Assembly: GCA_013423325.1 (NCBI GenBank)
Contig: BLJB01000242.1
Location: 62,001-126,000, forward strand
Source: Usnea hakonensis
Taxonomy: Eukaryota > Ascomycota > Lecanoromycetes > Lecanorales > Parmeliaceae
Reading direction: 5' to 3'
Length of the DNA stretch: 64,000 bases
Part shown: positions 21,766-31,538 of the stretch, piece after piece
Layout: each line of letters opens with the position of its first letter
Numbering within the stretch: the first letter of the stretch is position 1
Translations under genes and position numbers: made by a program
The notes under the pieces: model-generated
Told to the model about the DNA's origin: nothing
Seen by the model: only the letters and a program-made list of their open reading frames with translations
Databases searched by the model: none

Positions 21766-23178
21766 TCACTTCGCGACGGCAGCGCTCAACACAGAGGTCC
21801 TAAAGAAGCTTCCCTTGGTACGCTCGATAACCTGTCCTCGTGTCAGCGCAGAATATCTGACAAGTAAATCCAAGAAAAGCTTGCGTACCTGTTGGTATAC
21901 TGAGTTTGCCGGGTGATTCATCAATACTGTCCCTTCTTTGTAGTCAAGCTTGCCATCCATTCTCGTGTCTCGAATTAAGTTCACTATCCACTTCTCGCCC
22001 TCCTCCATCTCCAGGCCCAATCTTTTGCTCAGATCCCCAATATCGATCCTCTGGTGAATCTTGCAGTAGCTCTCACTGATCAGATGCCTAGCAGCTTCCA
22101 CAAATGCTTCCGCAGCTGCGCTCAGGAAGAAATCACCCTTGAGAACCTCATCTGCTTCACTAAGTTTTCTCTGCGCTTCTTCAAAGTCAAAATCGATGTA
22201 AAGTGCCTTTACGAAGTCAGTGACTGGGTCATGATATTCGTAGCCTTCCTGGCGCACAACGCGCACGAGATCTTTGAGCTGTTTCTGATATTGGCTTGTG
22301 TTACGCGTTCGTGATCTGTTGGTTATAACCGCGGCGGTAAGGTAACGTAAAATCCATGGACAATTAGTCTGAATGGTATTTATGAAGGCGGGAGAGAAGA
22401 AGAGTTCTGTGATCTGATCGCGAGCGGGTTCGTAGTTGAAAAATGGAAAGAGCGACCAGTGAATAAGCCACGTGCGGTGCTGTAGCTGAGCCAAGGGATT
22501 ATTGAACAGTTTGGTGTCAATGCTTTCTTTCACTTTATTGACCTCCTCTATTACAACGTCCCATTGCGTAGTTAGTATGTCGGAGGCCAATTTGCCCCAG
22601 GTAGCGGATGTGGCTTTGTCGTTATCGGTGGAAAGAATGCGGAATTGGTCCAGGAGGTGGGCGGCATCAGCATAGCTACCACAGCTATATTGAAACCGGC
22701 CGTAGTCGTAGAGCATGTCTACCATTTCGATTGTGACACCATGATTCGTTTCGAGGAATTTCAAGTTGGCCACTTTGTCGCTACGAAGGTTCGACACCAC
22801 GCTGTCGTCACTAAGTAGCTCGTCGATCTGACTGGTCTCTTCCGTAAAGAGGGATAATCGTTGCAATACTTCATCCCTTTTAGTCACGAATTCCTCGGGC
22901 ACCTCATCGCTATCGTTGAGTTCTTGCCACAGACTTGCCACATAATCGGTCATGTTGGTTTGCTTAAGGAGCTCATATTTTGTCCTCGTGATATCCGTAT
23001 TAGTGCTGTCATCCGCCTCTTGGCCCGATAGAAATTCGAGTAGAGGAAATATAAGATGTCGGTCGAGGTGGGGGATGAGCTTGGGAAGGAGGTCATGTTC
23101 TTCGGAGAGTTCTGTAGATGCGAGTTGTCCCTTGCCGTTCAGTATGGCTCCTGCTGATGTAGGAGTATGGTCTGTCAT
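21766..23178 (-). CDS. Translation initiation factor eIF3 subunit e (Int6)
   Basis: PCI-domain subunit of eIF3, which binds the 40S ribosome during initiation. Exons 21889-23178 and 21766-21831 give 451 residues, typical of fungal eIF3e. The conserved start region LLPKLIPHLDRHLIFPLLEF lies about 30 residues in. The ATG at 23178 was chosen; an in-frame ATG at 23274 would add 32 residues without family support. The C-terminus spells VYQQ-VIERTKGSFFRT only after removal of a 57-nt intron (21832-21888; donor GTACGC, branch GCTGAC). That intron is a multiple of three and has no stop, so the unspliced frame also reads through and would insert 19 residues. It is divergent from mL49, another translation gene, across 170 bp. 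Confidence 0.95.
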   Translation of the reverse strand: MTDHTPTSAGAILNGKGQLASTELSEEHDLLPKLIPHLDRHLIFPLLEFLSGQEADDSTNTDITRTKYELLKQTNMTDYVASLWQELNDSDEVPEEFVTKRDEVLQRLSLFTEETSQIDELLSDDSVVSNLRSDKVANLKFLETNHGVTIEMVDMLYDYGRFQYSCGSYADAAHLLDQFRILSTDNDKATSATWGKLASDILTTQWDVVIEEVNKVKESIDTKLFNNPLAQLQHRTWLIHWSLFPFFNYEPARDQITELFFSPAFINTIQTNCPWILRYLTAAVITNRSRTRNTSQYQKQLKDLVRVVRQEGYEYHDPVTDFVKALYIDFDFEEAQRKLSEADEVLKGDFFLSAAAEAFVEAARHLISESYCKIHQRIDIGDLSKRLGLEMEEGEKWIVNLIRDTRMDGKLDYKEGTVLMNHPANSVYQQVRKLFLDLLVRYSALTRGQVIERTKGSFFRTSVLSAAVAK

Positions 23179-23348
23179 AGCGGTGGTGATGTTTGGTGTT
23201 GGATGTATGGACAATTTGAGCACAGGGAAAGAAGATGTGCGCGGCTTGGCGCCAAGATTTCCATCACGACTCATCCACCCATCGAATAGAGCATTGTATT
23301 TATTCTTTAAAAAACTATTTAATTCGTAAGTCCCTCTCGCGCTCTAGA

Positions 23349-23961
23349 ATGGCTTCAATTCTCTTTGTGCCCTTCCTGCGTCCTCTTCGACTTCCTCGTC
23401 CTAAGTCCATCTATCTTCTTCAGCGCCAAATATCAAACCAACCTCATCTCTGTCAATCAGGTCAGGGCCTTCCTCTGCTACGACAAAGAGTCCAATGTTC
23501 ATCTACTGACCGCACGTCACCAGCAGCTGCTATAAGACTACCATCGAAGCCGGAAGCTTCACAAAGGACTTCTCCTGCAACCAAAAGCTCCGCGCAAGGC
23601 GATCCTGCTGCCCTGAGCCCACTTCCTTATCACGTCCACCGAACGCCATCACAAAAGTTGCCGATTTATCATCTCGCCAAACGTGGTGGAAATCTTCACC
23701 AGACTAGAATCAGGAAGATTGAAGGGGACGTCGAGAAGTTAAGGGAAGAGCTAGTGGCGTCGTTGGCCTTGAAAAAGGAAACCGTCATAATCAATCGATT
23801 GACGGGGCATATCATCATCAAGGTACGTCGACAGGTTTTTGTACGGTGGTTAGGGCAAGAAGGAAAGAAGACCTCCTGAATGAGAGCATAATAACAAACT
23901 CGTTCTATAGGGTTGGTTCAAGGACGACGTTAGGAATTTCTTGGAGAAGCGACATTTGTGA
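23349..23961 (+). CDS. Mitochondrial large ribosomal subunit protein mL49 (Img2 family)
   Basis: Exons 23349-23822 and 23911-23961 give 174 residues. After a basic N-terminus consistent with mitochondrial import comes the mL49 core: LPYHVHRTPSQKLPIYHLAK, KRGGNLHQTRIRKIEGDVEK, and VIINRLTGHIIIK joined across the 88-nt intron to GWFKDDVRNFLEKRHL. Family members link GHIIIKG to a short helical tail, which supports the splice. The segment between about residues 30 and 90 is Ser/Pro/Gln-rich and poorly conserved. Confidence 0.9.
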
Positions 23962-24260
23962 TGCCAGTTGTTGGCTGTACTGTTTCTTTGACCAAATGCG
24001 TAACGCGTAGGTTTTGCTTGTGTGACATCTGGCGCACAACAAATAGCACAAATCTATAGGCTGCTTTGCAATAGCACCTTGTCCAAGTAAAGCCTTCCAA
24101 ATACATCATCCTATGTCCCAGTCTCCCGAACCTACGACTCGATTGCAATGCCACTAAATCACACTTGTACATCAGAGCAAAATTACATCGACCTTGATGC
24201 TCCTCGCAATCCCTAAACAAAATCGCGAGCGGGGAACTCATGCCATCACAGAAAAGATGT

Positions 24261-27200
24261 TTAGGCATCCAAGCCAGAAAGACCACAAAGCATCGCTACA
24301 GTAATGTCGGCCGTGTTAGCTTGCACTAAAGCTTGAAGAACACTTCGTTTGTCAGGCATCACTTCGGGAGGCAATCCTTTCGCGCTGCCAAACGCATCCT
24401 TCGTTCTCTCGGCGAGCTTCCTCAAGACCGCAAGCCCACGATTGGTTATCGTGATAATGCCATGGGGATCATTGTCCTGCACCCGTCCTGAACCATGTCG
24501 TTGTTGGGATGAAAGTTGCGGCTGTCTGCTGCTAAATTCAGAGACCATCTTTGTTAGACTGAATATAAATCCGTCCCGAGATGTAAGCCATGCATGCGCG
24601 AGCCCATGCTCCGAAGGGGGTATCAGGCTAACGATTATTTCCGCGGCCAGCAGACCCTGCACGAGATAGGGGGCGCGAAGCTTGACGAGACCTGCAGTAT
24701 TGATATGTCCATATTCGGGTATCGCAGCTATCGCCAGACCGAATGCCCGAGTCAGCAGGTCGTACGGTGGGGTAGAAGCACCGTCTGCGGCAAATATTGA
24801 TCTATAGAAGGCTCGATTCGGATCCCCTCGAGCGAGCAGTTTTGCCAAGCTGTCGACTGCGTGTGGGAAGTAACGATGTATCGCTGGTATGTAGGAGGAA
24901 AAAGAAATGTCCTCGTCGTCAGCGCTATGGGGCGCAGGCGATGGCGCGAAGGACACCAAGAAATGGAGTATGCACAAAGCTTCCTCTTTCCCTGGCAAGT
25001 CGATGCGTTGAGATACGTTGGTTAAGTATGTGAGAACATCTTTGCTGAAGTCTAGAGCGTTCACATTTGTGCGTAACAGCATAGTACGCGTGCCCAGGTA
25101 CCGGATCACAGTGGTCATAAATCGAACAACCATGGAATCTGCCAAGGCTGTGTGGTTGTGCTCCAAAAACGAGAAATTTCTGAGTATCGTGGTCACGCAT
25201 ATCAGTTTGTCAGCTGCCCGATCAAGATCGTAGTCAAGAGTCCCGACTTCCGATACGTCCTGAAGCGTGGCAGTCTCCATCTTACAGCCTCTCGCGATCT
25301 CCTCATATGAACTAATGAGCATGGCGTCCGAGACTTCGGCAGCGTGGTCCGCGAGCAGGTCCACCTGGTCCTCAGCACAATCTATCAAAGCCTCAAGCAG
25401 ATCCTCGCAATGGTCTAGATTCAGCGGATCTCGTTCAATGGTTAGTGAAGCTAGCGTGTCAAGTGCAAGCCGGACTTCTCCATGTAGACCTGAACGAAGA
25501 GAAAGAGTCAGGGCCCGAATATCGATAATTCCAAGCTCATCCACCTTTGGTACACTAAGCTTGTACTTGAGTAGATCATCCACAGTCCCCAAGAAATTTG
25601 ATGCCGGAGCCAGCTCAACGCCCCCATAAGTTGGCGCAGTGGCCCCATTGTCGAGACTTGATGCATCAAATACTTTGTGTTCATCCAGGTGCACGGTCTT
25701 GGGCTCAAGCCTCCAATTCTTCGTCTCCGGTTTTTGCGATATTCGATTATTGTCTGTCTCCCTTTTGACTGCGTTGGAGGGCTTCTGGGCTTCTTTGAGG
25801 GGACCGGCACGCGGCGGAGCCTGCATTCCGAGTTGTGGCATGCTGTAAACGCTGGATGGGCGTCCCTGAACTTGAGCTTGAGCCTGCTGGGGTGTCATGT
25901 ATCCATTTGGTAGCACTGGCCTGGCTTCATGCTGTGTTGTGACCATGTGCCTTGGGGGTGTTTGATATTGAGGATGCATGTGTGGTGGGGGCTGCATAAG
26001 CTGCTGCCCCTGCTGACTGGTTAGTTGCTTTGTGGGGGAAAACGTCTCCTGTCTTGTATTGCCATCTCCTCCTTGGCTATGGTTGGAAAGCCTCGTATGA
26101 TCTGCCATGGCTTGCCGTTGTTGCTGCTGCGTATGCATGTATGTCTCGTATGGCGAAAGGTTTGCATGCCAATAATTCTGGAGTTCTCGACCGGCGGACA
26201 TTTGTTGTTGATCTCCAGCAATTTGCAGCGAACTAGCAATTTTTGGCCACAAGCCTGCGTTGCTTACCCTTTTGGAACCGCCCATTCTCAGAACGTTAAC
26301 AAATAGCTGCACGCTATTTATTTGTCGCCCTGCAATTATAGGTCGATCAATGAACTGCAGCTGCTGTTGTTGCATGAATTGAGCAATAAGTTGCAAGAGC
26401 TGACCCTGGTTATCTGGTCGTGGTAGCCCTTGCTGTGCGCGAAGTGCTGCTTGCTGGCCTGCAGACATATGGTTTGATGGCTGCGCTAAAGGATTCAGCG
26501 AACCTCCTTGCTGCCGGAATTGCTGTATCTGGCGCATTCGTAGGGCGTCTTGTTGCATCCTCAGCTGTTGTTGCTGATGATTCTGAGGTTGTTGATTATA
26601 CTGAGACAAGGCCGCACCGTTCACTGTTGTGCCAACGGGTGGAGTAAATGGTTGAGGAGGGCCAGCACCGTATGGCATTGCTTGTGCAAAATGCTGATTA
26701 CCATTCTGAGGCGTGTTCACCCTACTGCCATGTTCCGACTGTGGAGGTGAGGTATGGACGCCGCTAAAGTTCTGAGTGGCTGGAGAAAATGGGGAAGGCG
26801 ACATCGTCTGAACGCGCTGCTGCGGGGCTTGAGGATTAAAGGTCTGATTTGGGATAATGGGCGATTGACTAGGTTTGCTATTGGCGTGCGAAAATTGCTG
26901 GTACGATGGTGTCCCGGCAAATTGTTGATTACCGTTGATAGCACCTTGGTAGCCCGGATACACTCCCTGAGGTGTTTGTGAGCGTGATGCCGGAAGTGCG
27001 CCAGGCATTTGTCGAGGAGACTCTCCTATACTATCTTCTCGCGGTCGAGGCCGCTTAGAAGGTATGAGGGGTTGAGTCGGGTACATGGGGTTATATGCAG
27101 GAGAGCCATTGCGTGCATTTCCATTTTGTATGCGCTGTTGTAGTTGTGGATTTTGCAAATGGTTAAATTCGAAAGACGATGAGGTAGGGGTCTGCATAAA

Positions 27201-27329
27201 GGCCATGGAGGGGTCGCCAGCGGTATTGAAAGCTCCGTTGTCATTGTTGGGGAAGGACTGGACGTCGTTGAGCCAATTTGGCATACTCATGTCGACTGGG
27301 GTTCGCAGCAACCCATCTGCCCCTGGCAT
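24261..27329 (-). CDS. SWI1: SWI/SNF complex subunit Swi1, ARID protein
   Basis: ARID-containing subunit of the SWI/SNF nucleosome-remodelling complex. One exon of 1022 codons. The N-terminal third is rich in Gln, Asn and Pro, with several polyglutamine runs. An ARID lies at about residues 312-400 (LLQLIAQFMQQQQLQFIDRP; VQLFVNVLRMGGSKRV; LWPKIASSLQI; ELQNYWHANLSPYE). A helical C-terminal half follows, ending TADITVAMLCGLSGLDA as in fungal Swi1 proteins. The start is uncertain. The listed ATG (27327-27329) sits inside a possible splice acceptor (GCTAAC, then CCAG six bases into the frame), and two good donors, GTGAGC at about 27517 and GTAAGT at about 27603 on this strand, lie upstream. If spliced there, translation probably starts at residue 14, MSMPNWLNDV (ATG at 27288-27290). 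Confidence 0.88.
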   Translation of the reverse strand: MPGADGLLRTPVDMSMPNWLNDVQSFPNNDNGAFNTAGDPSMAFMQTPTSSSFEFNHLQNPQLQQRIQNGNARNGSPAYNPMYPTQPLIPSKRPRPREDSIGESPRQMPGALPASRSQTPQGVYPGYQGAINGNQQFAGTPSYQQFSHANSKPSQSPIIPNQTFNPQAPQQRVQTMSPSPFSPATQNFSGVHTSPPQSEHGSRVNTPQNGNQHFAQAMPYGAGPPQPFTPPVGTTVNGAALSQYNQQPQNHQQQQLRMQQDALRMRQIQQFRQQGGSLNPLAQPSNHMSAGQQAALRAQQGLPRPDNQGQLLQLIAQFMQQQQLQFIDRPIIAGRQINSVQLFVNVLRMGGSKRVSNAGLWPKIASSLQIAGDQQQMSAGRELQNYWHANLSPYETYMHTQQQQRQAMADHTRLSNHSQGGDGNTRQETFSPTKQLTSQQGQQLMQPPPHMHPQYQTPPRHMVTTQHEARPVLPNGYMTPQQAQAQVQGRPSSVYSMPQLGMQAPPRAGPLKEAQKPSNAVKRETDNNRISQKPETKNWRLEPKTVHLDEHKVFDASSLDNGATAPTYGGVELAPASNFLGTVDDLLKYKLSVPKVDELGIIDIRALTLSLRSGLHGEVRLALDTLASLTIERDPLNLDHCEDLLEALIDCAEDQVDLLADHAAEVSDAMLISSYEEIARGCKMETATLQDVSEVGTLDYDLDRAADKLICVTTILRNFSFLEHNHTALADSMVVRFMTTVIRYLGTRTMLLRTNVNALDFSKDVLTYLTNVSQRIDLPGKEEALCILHFLVSFAPSPAPHSADDEDISFSSYIPAIHRYFPHAVDSLAKLLARGDPNRAFYRSIFAADGASTPPYDLLTRAFGLAIAAIPEYGHINTAGLVKLRAPYLVQGLLAAEIIVSLIPPSEHGLAHAWLTSRDGFIFSLTKMVSEFSSRQPQLSSQQRHGSGRVQDNDPHGIITITNRGLAVLRKLAERTKDAFGSAKGLPPEVMPDKRSVLQALVQANTADITVAMLCGLSGLDA

Positions 27330-27935
27330 GTTCCGTTAGCATATCGTCGAGCATCACCACGAGACTGGCGGCCTCAGCGCAAAGCATTTGCTTAGCGGCC
27401 AACGAGCACATGAAGAAGCTAAGACTTGGTCGTGAACCGAAGTAGGATCATTGGCAAAGCCCAAGTGACATGGCGCGTCCGGTGAATGTTAGAGAGGGGT
27501 ATGTAGAAGGGCTCACCTGAAGTGGCAGGCTCGTGGGTGCGCTATTTGCATCGCTGTCAGTATCGAAGCGCTTCAGGATTCGGAGTCTCAATCAAAACTT
27601 ACGCCAATAATGGAGCAGATCTGGTGAGTAAAGTAGCTTCATAACGAAGGACAGTCAGCACGGGTGAAGGATGCTCGAGTAGGACGCGATAGAAAATCGG
27701 TGATTCGATACAAGGAAAGGATGCGACTGATGAGACAGGCTTGGGATTGGACGCAACCAAAAGGTAGGTAGGACAAATGAGATAGCTAAGTTGAGCGAGG
27801 TGGGTAAAGTATGTAGATATATGAGGAGAGGAGTGGTTCGGAGGGCGGCTGCCTTGTAGCACAGGATTCTTTCCAGGATAGGAAGGGAGTAGAAGAGGGA
27901 ACGAGAATGAAAGAGGGCAAGGATTGGCGGCATAT

Positions 27936-28032
27936 GAAAGAGGGGGAGAGGGAGAAGGGGAAAGGGAGAAGGGGAGAGGGAGGGAGAGAGAGGGAGAGGG
28001 AGAGGGAGAGGGAGAGGGAGAGAGGGAGAGGA
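27936..28032. repeat. 97-nt uninterrupted purine tract, GGGAGA-rich
   Basis: Every base from 27936 to 28032 on the + strand is A or G, mostly repeats of GGGAGA and its variants. It lies about 610-700 bp upstream of SWI1, so the transcribed strand of its leader or promoter is polypyrimidine. Such tracts can form triplex DNA; none of that is shown here. Confidence 0.9.
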
Positions 28033-28267
28033 TGCAATACATTACCTTTGTTATCTGATTCGTATTGCGCCTTAGCCAAACAGTAAAGTAAAGTAAATAA
28101 GGGGCAATGGGGAGAAAATAGAAAATAATCTAGGCACCTTGCACCTTGCGTCTCTCTCCCCTTTGGAATTGGATGGGACGGGGGATAATCTTTAGCCGGA
28201 GTTGATTTGTGAGAGAGATTTTTATTTCGGCCCTAGAGATCCACTTACTGTGAACGAATAAGATAAG

Positions 28268-28356
28268 ATACTTTACCGTACCGAGCAAATACTTACCTTA
28301 AGGTACCTAAAGTACGAAAGTACCTACCTTACCTTGTAACCTTACTTTAAAGTATC
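28268..28356. repeat. Dense GTACC/ACCTTAC motif cluster
   Basis: ACTTACCTTAAGGTACCTAA is followed by AAGTACCTACCTTACCTTG and further ACCTTAC and GTACTT variants on both strands. The same vocabulary recurs in other spacers of the window. Confidence 0.7.
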
Positions 28357-29164
28357 TTGTAGCCCAACTCTTTACCCTACTCTCTACTCTCTACATCCAA
28401 TGATGAGCACAGTATTAGTACATTATTTACTATAACGTATCACTGCTGTTATTCCATGGCAACGACCAAGCGCTTCCACCTTTAGCCATACTCTAGTGCT
28501 CGTAATAATTCATTCTACCTCCTTACTCAGTATCAGCAAAAACCACTGGGCCTTGAACCATCATCAATCTTGATTACATTACCTTACCTACAGCTTTCAA
28601 TGCCCTAAGTAGCCAAAATTCTCCGGCCCAACGTTGCCCTTGGGTTATATCTTTAGGCCTATCTTTATGCAACCTCCGCAGCTTCACTTCCATTGCCTGC
28701 ATGACTGACTTTTGAACCAATCCGTGCCATACTCCGCCAGACTCCTAGTGTTTGCTTGATTGCCTCTCCATTTTTACTCTCCTCTACTCTGACTTTCGTT
28801 AAAGTACATCGCACAAGGCCAATGATTGTGCCAGTTGATCATTTCAAGCCAGCCGGATTGACAGGATAGCTCATAATTTAAGACAATACGACTATCCACA
28901 GCGTTGGCATCACACTTGTGTTAGCCCCGCCAGCCGCAAATATCGTAGCTATCCTTGATCTGCAATGTTTTTGCCAATCAAATTAGACGCATGAAAACGC
29001 GCAGTGTATTAATTATACCCCGCTGGCGGACTGCATACCTTATCTGAGATATCGGAAATCTCAGCAGTGACTTGACTGCAGTAAAGTAGATTAGACAATG
29101 AATTTCTCCATATCATGGTCCTTCGCAGAAAAATACGTAATACAGTCAACCTGCTCTGAAGCTC

Positions 29165-29190
29165 GAGTGAAGAGTGAAGAGTGAAGAGTG
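29165..29190. repeat. GAGTGAA tandem repeat (3.7 copies)
   Basis: A perfect 7-bp unit is repeated about 175 bp upstream of the RPT3 start codon. It is a small microsatellite with no known role. Confidence 0.8.
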
Positions 29191-29363
29191 TATTTTGCCG
29201 CGCTTCCATGCCAAGACGCAGAGCCTCTTTGCGGCTAGCTCGCTTTTGACACCTCCACAGAACCCCATTTCAAATAACACTTTCAGCAATCTCGTGGCAA
29301 GGAATCCTATTCCCTTTACCTGAATACAGGCTTCTCATTTGCAAGACTACAATCTTACACATC

Positions 29364-30828
29364 ATGGGAGACGTTGCTGTGGAAAATCCTTCGATCGCGA
29401 CTCCGCCGCACAAGAGGCAGACGCCATCAAATGTACCGAGTATTGACATTGAAGGCATCGCTAATGACGATAGCGATGAGTACTCAACGCTGAAGAAGCT
29501 TCAAAGACATCTAGAGTAAATTCCCATGCTCATACTCATCATGCGAGTACTAAGTCTGACCTAGGTACATCAACCTACAAGAAGAATACATTAAGGATGA
29601 GCAAAGGTAAGTCTATGGGTGAGGGTCGCGGAGATCGGTCCCTAACCAGATAGCAGAAGTCTGAAAAGAGAGCTGGTACGAGCTCAAGAGGAAATCAAGC
29701 GGATACAAAGCGTTCCCTTGGTCATCGGCCAATTCATGGAAGCAATTGATCAAAAGTACGCACTTCCAAATACATGATTCTCCATCGACGGCGACTGATT
29801 TGGGACCAGCACTGGTATCGTACAGTCATCAACAGGTTCAAACTATGTCGTCCGCATACTTTCCACCCTTGACCGAGAAAAGCTGAAACCATCATCATCT
29901 GTCGCCCTTCACCGTCATTCGAATTCTTTAGTCGACATACTGCCACCTGAGGCCGATTCATCTATAGCCATGCTCGGTGCTCATGAAAAGCCCGATGTGA
30001 CTTACGCAGACGTGGGGGGGTTAGACATGCAGAAGCAGGAGATACGGGAAGCCGTAGAGTTGCCGTTAACGCATTTTGACCTCTACAAGCAGATCGGTGG
30101 GTGTATTTTTCTCCCAGTAGCTAGAATTTTGCTGATCTCCATCAGGCATCGATCCGCCTCGTGGTGTCCTGCTCTATGGTCCTCCGGGTACTGGCAAAAC
30201 TATGCTAGTAAAAGCAGTGGCCAATAGCACAACAGCAAATTTCATTCGCGTCGTGGGCTCAGAGTTTGTGCAAAAATATCTGGGAGAAGGACCACGCATG
30301 GTTCGCGATGTCTTCCGAATGGCAAGAGAAAACTCACCTGCTATCATCTTCATTGATGAGATTGATGCTATAGCCACAAAACGGTTTGATGCCCAGACCG
30401 GTGCGGACCGAGAAGTGCAGCGCATCCTGCTTGAGCTACTGAATCAGATGGATGGCTTTGACCAGACCAGTAATGTCAAGGTCATTATGGCTACGAACCG
30501 AGCCGACACGTTGGATCCCGCTCTGCTACGCCCAGGTCGTCTGGACCGAAAGATTGAATTCCCATCCTTACGAGACCGTCGGGAAAGACGGCTGATATTC
30601 ACGACTATTTCCGCGAAGATGTCTCTAGCACCCGAGGTTGACTTGGACTCTCTTATTATTCGCAACGATCCATTATCTGGGGCAATAATAGCGGCGATTA
30701 TGCAAGAGGCAGGGCTGCGGGCCGTCAGGAAGAACAGGTATAACATTTTGATGCAAGACCTTGAGGAGGCATACACCAGTCAGGTGAAGGGAGAAGCCAG
30801 CGATGTGAAGTTTGACTTTTACAAGTAG
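29364..30828 (+). CDS. RPT3: 26S proteasome regulatory subunit Rpt3 (6B), AAA ATPase
   Basis: One of six ATPases in the base ring of the 19S regulatory particle, which unfolds substrates into the 20S core. Exons 29364-29515, 29565-29606, 29657-29755, 29810-30096 and 30146-30828 give 420 residues (yeast Rpt3 is 428). The N-terminal coiled coil (STLKKLQRHLEYINLQEEYI) is followed by the OB-type segment SSTGSNYVVRILSTLDREKL. The AAA module has Walker A GPPGTGKT (about 205), Walker B IIFIDEIDA (about 260) and the arginine-finger region ALLRPGRLDRKIEFP. The pattern QIGIDPPRGVLLYG is restored only by splicing intron 4. The C-terminus KFDFYK carries an HbYX-like YK ending, as expected for Rpt3. Confidence 0.96.
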
Positions 30829-31538
30829 GACCGATATGGGTGTGTAAATTGGTTGGCCTGAGCATCATTACAGGAGTCTTGAACAACTTCAGCGTACGTG
30901 CTCAGGATGAAAAAGTCCGCCTTGTCCCGAGGCCTGCGTATTCTTTTCTCCACGTTGTGGCACCAATTGACAGGGTAGACCCTCACTACAAGGGAGTGAG
31001 AGACAGACCCGAATTTTTCCAACGTCTCTCGCGTAGCTCGAAAAGCCAAAGAGGGTTCTCTGCAATGAGCAATCAGGAATGGAACCAGAGCAGTCAGGAA
31101 TGGAACCAGATGGAGGATTTGTGTTAGCCCAGTTGTAGAGAGAGAATCGATGCGAAACTTGATTTTTACGAGTGGCACAGTTCAGCGCCCAAATTCTGAC
31201 AATCGTCTATTCCATCACACGAGAGACTAGATGTCAGTGAGTGATCACGCAGACAAAGCTTCCATCTTCATTTTTTGCAGTCCTGTCGTGTGATGCTCTT
31301 CCATTCATGATCCAACCGTTGTTGCTTGGCGCTAGTAAGGTGCTCGATAACAGGGGTCCAAGGAGCGCTAGTCTACTTGCGCAAGGCCGGTGGCGGGTGG
31401 CAGGCAACCGTCGTCATCATCACCCAACCTCCTGAACTACAGATCCCTCTTGTATCTACCATCTTCCATCTTCCATCTACATCATTTCCTTCTTATCCTC
31501 CTCGCAGTATTATCCTCTAACAGCTCAGCTACTCCAGC
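30829..31538. other. Spacer RPT3/PEP4 with a short tandem duplication
   Basis: 710 bp. Open frames on both strands (about 95 and 119 codons, 30819-31178) match no family I know and overlap the RPT3 3' region. A 21-bp tandem duplication is listed separately. Pyrimidine-rich leader DNA precedes the PEP4 start. Confidence 0.5.
31069..31110. repeat. 21-bp tandem duplication, one mismatch
   Basis: GCAATCAGGAATGGAACCAG at 31069 plus one base is followed at once by GCAGTCAGGAATGGAACCAG at 31090 plus one base. The two 21-bp copies differ at a single position. The unit is a multiple of three and lies in an open frame, but no real gene is evident. Confidence 0.85.

Larger units (their letters stand above)
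27330..29363. other. Long divergent spacer SWI1/RPT3
   Basis: About 2 kb. The SWI1 side contains probable leader introns (27330-27610) and a pure purine tract (27936-28032). The middle (28080-28360) is full of GTAAAG/ACCTTA/GTACC motifs. The RPT3 side has a 7-bp tandem repeat at 29165-29190. Open frames here are low-complexity Ser/Pro translations of the purine tract. I see no gene or tRNA. Confidence 0.6.

Noticed and set aside
27599..28079. Ser/Pro/Leu-rich minus-strand open frames
   Set aside because: They are translations of the purine tract (polypyrimidine on that strand); several overlapping frames give the same low-complexity pattern.
30819..31178. 119-codon minus-strand frame and opposing 95-codon frame
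   Set aside because: They overlap each other and the RPT3 stop region; no family resemblance or convincing start was seen.
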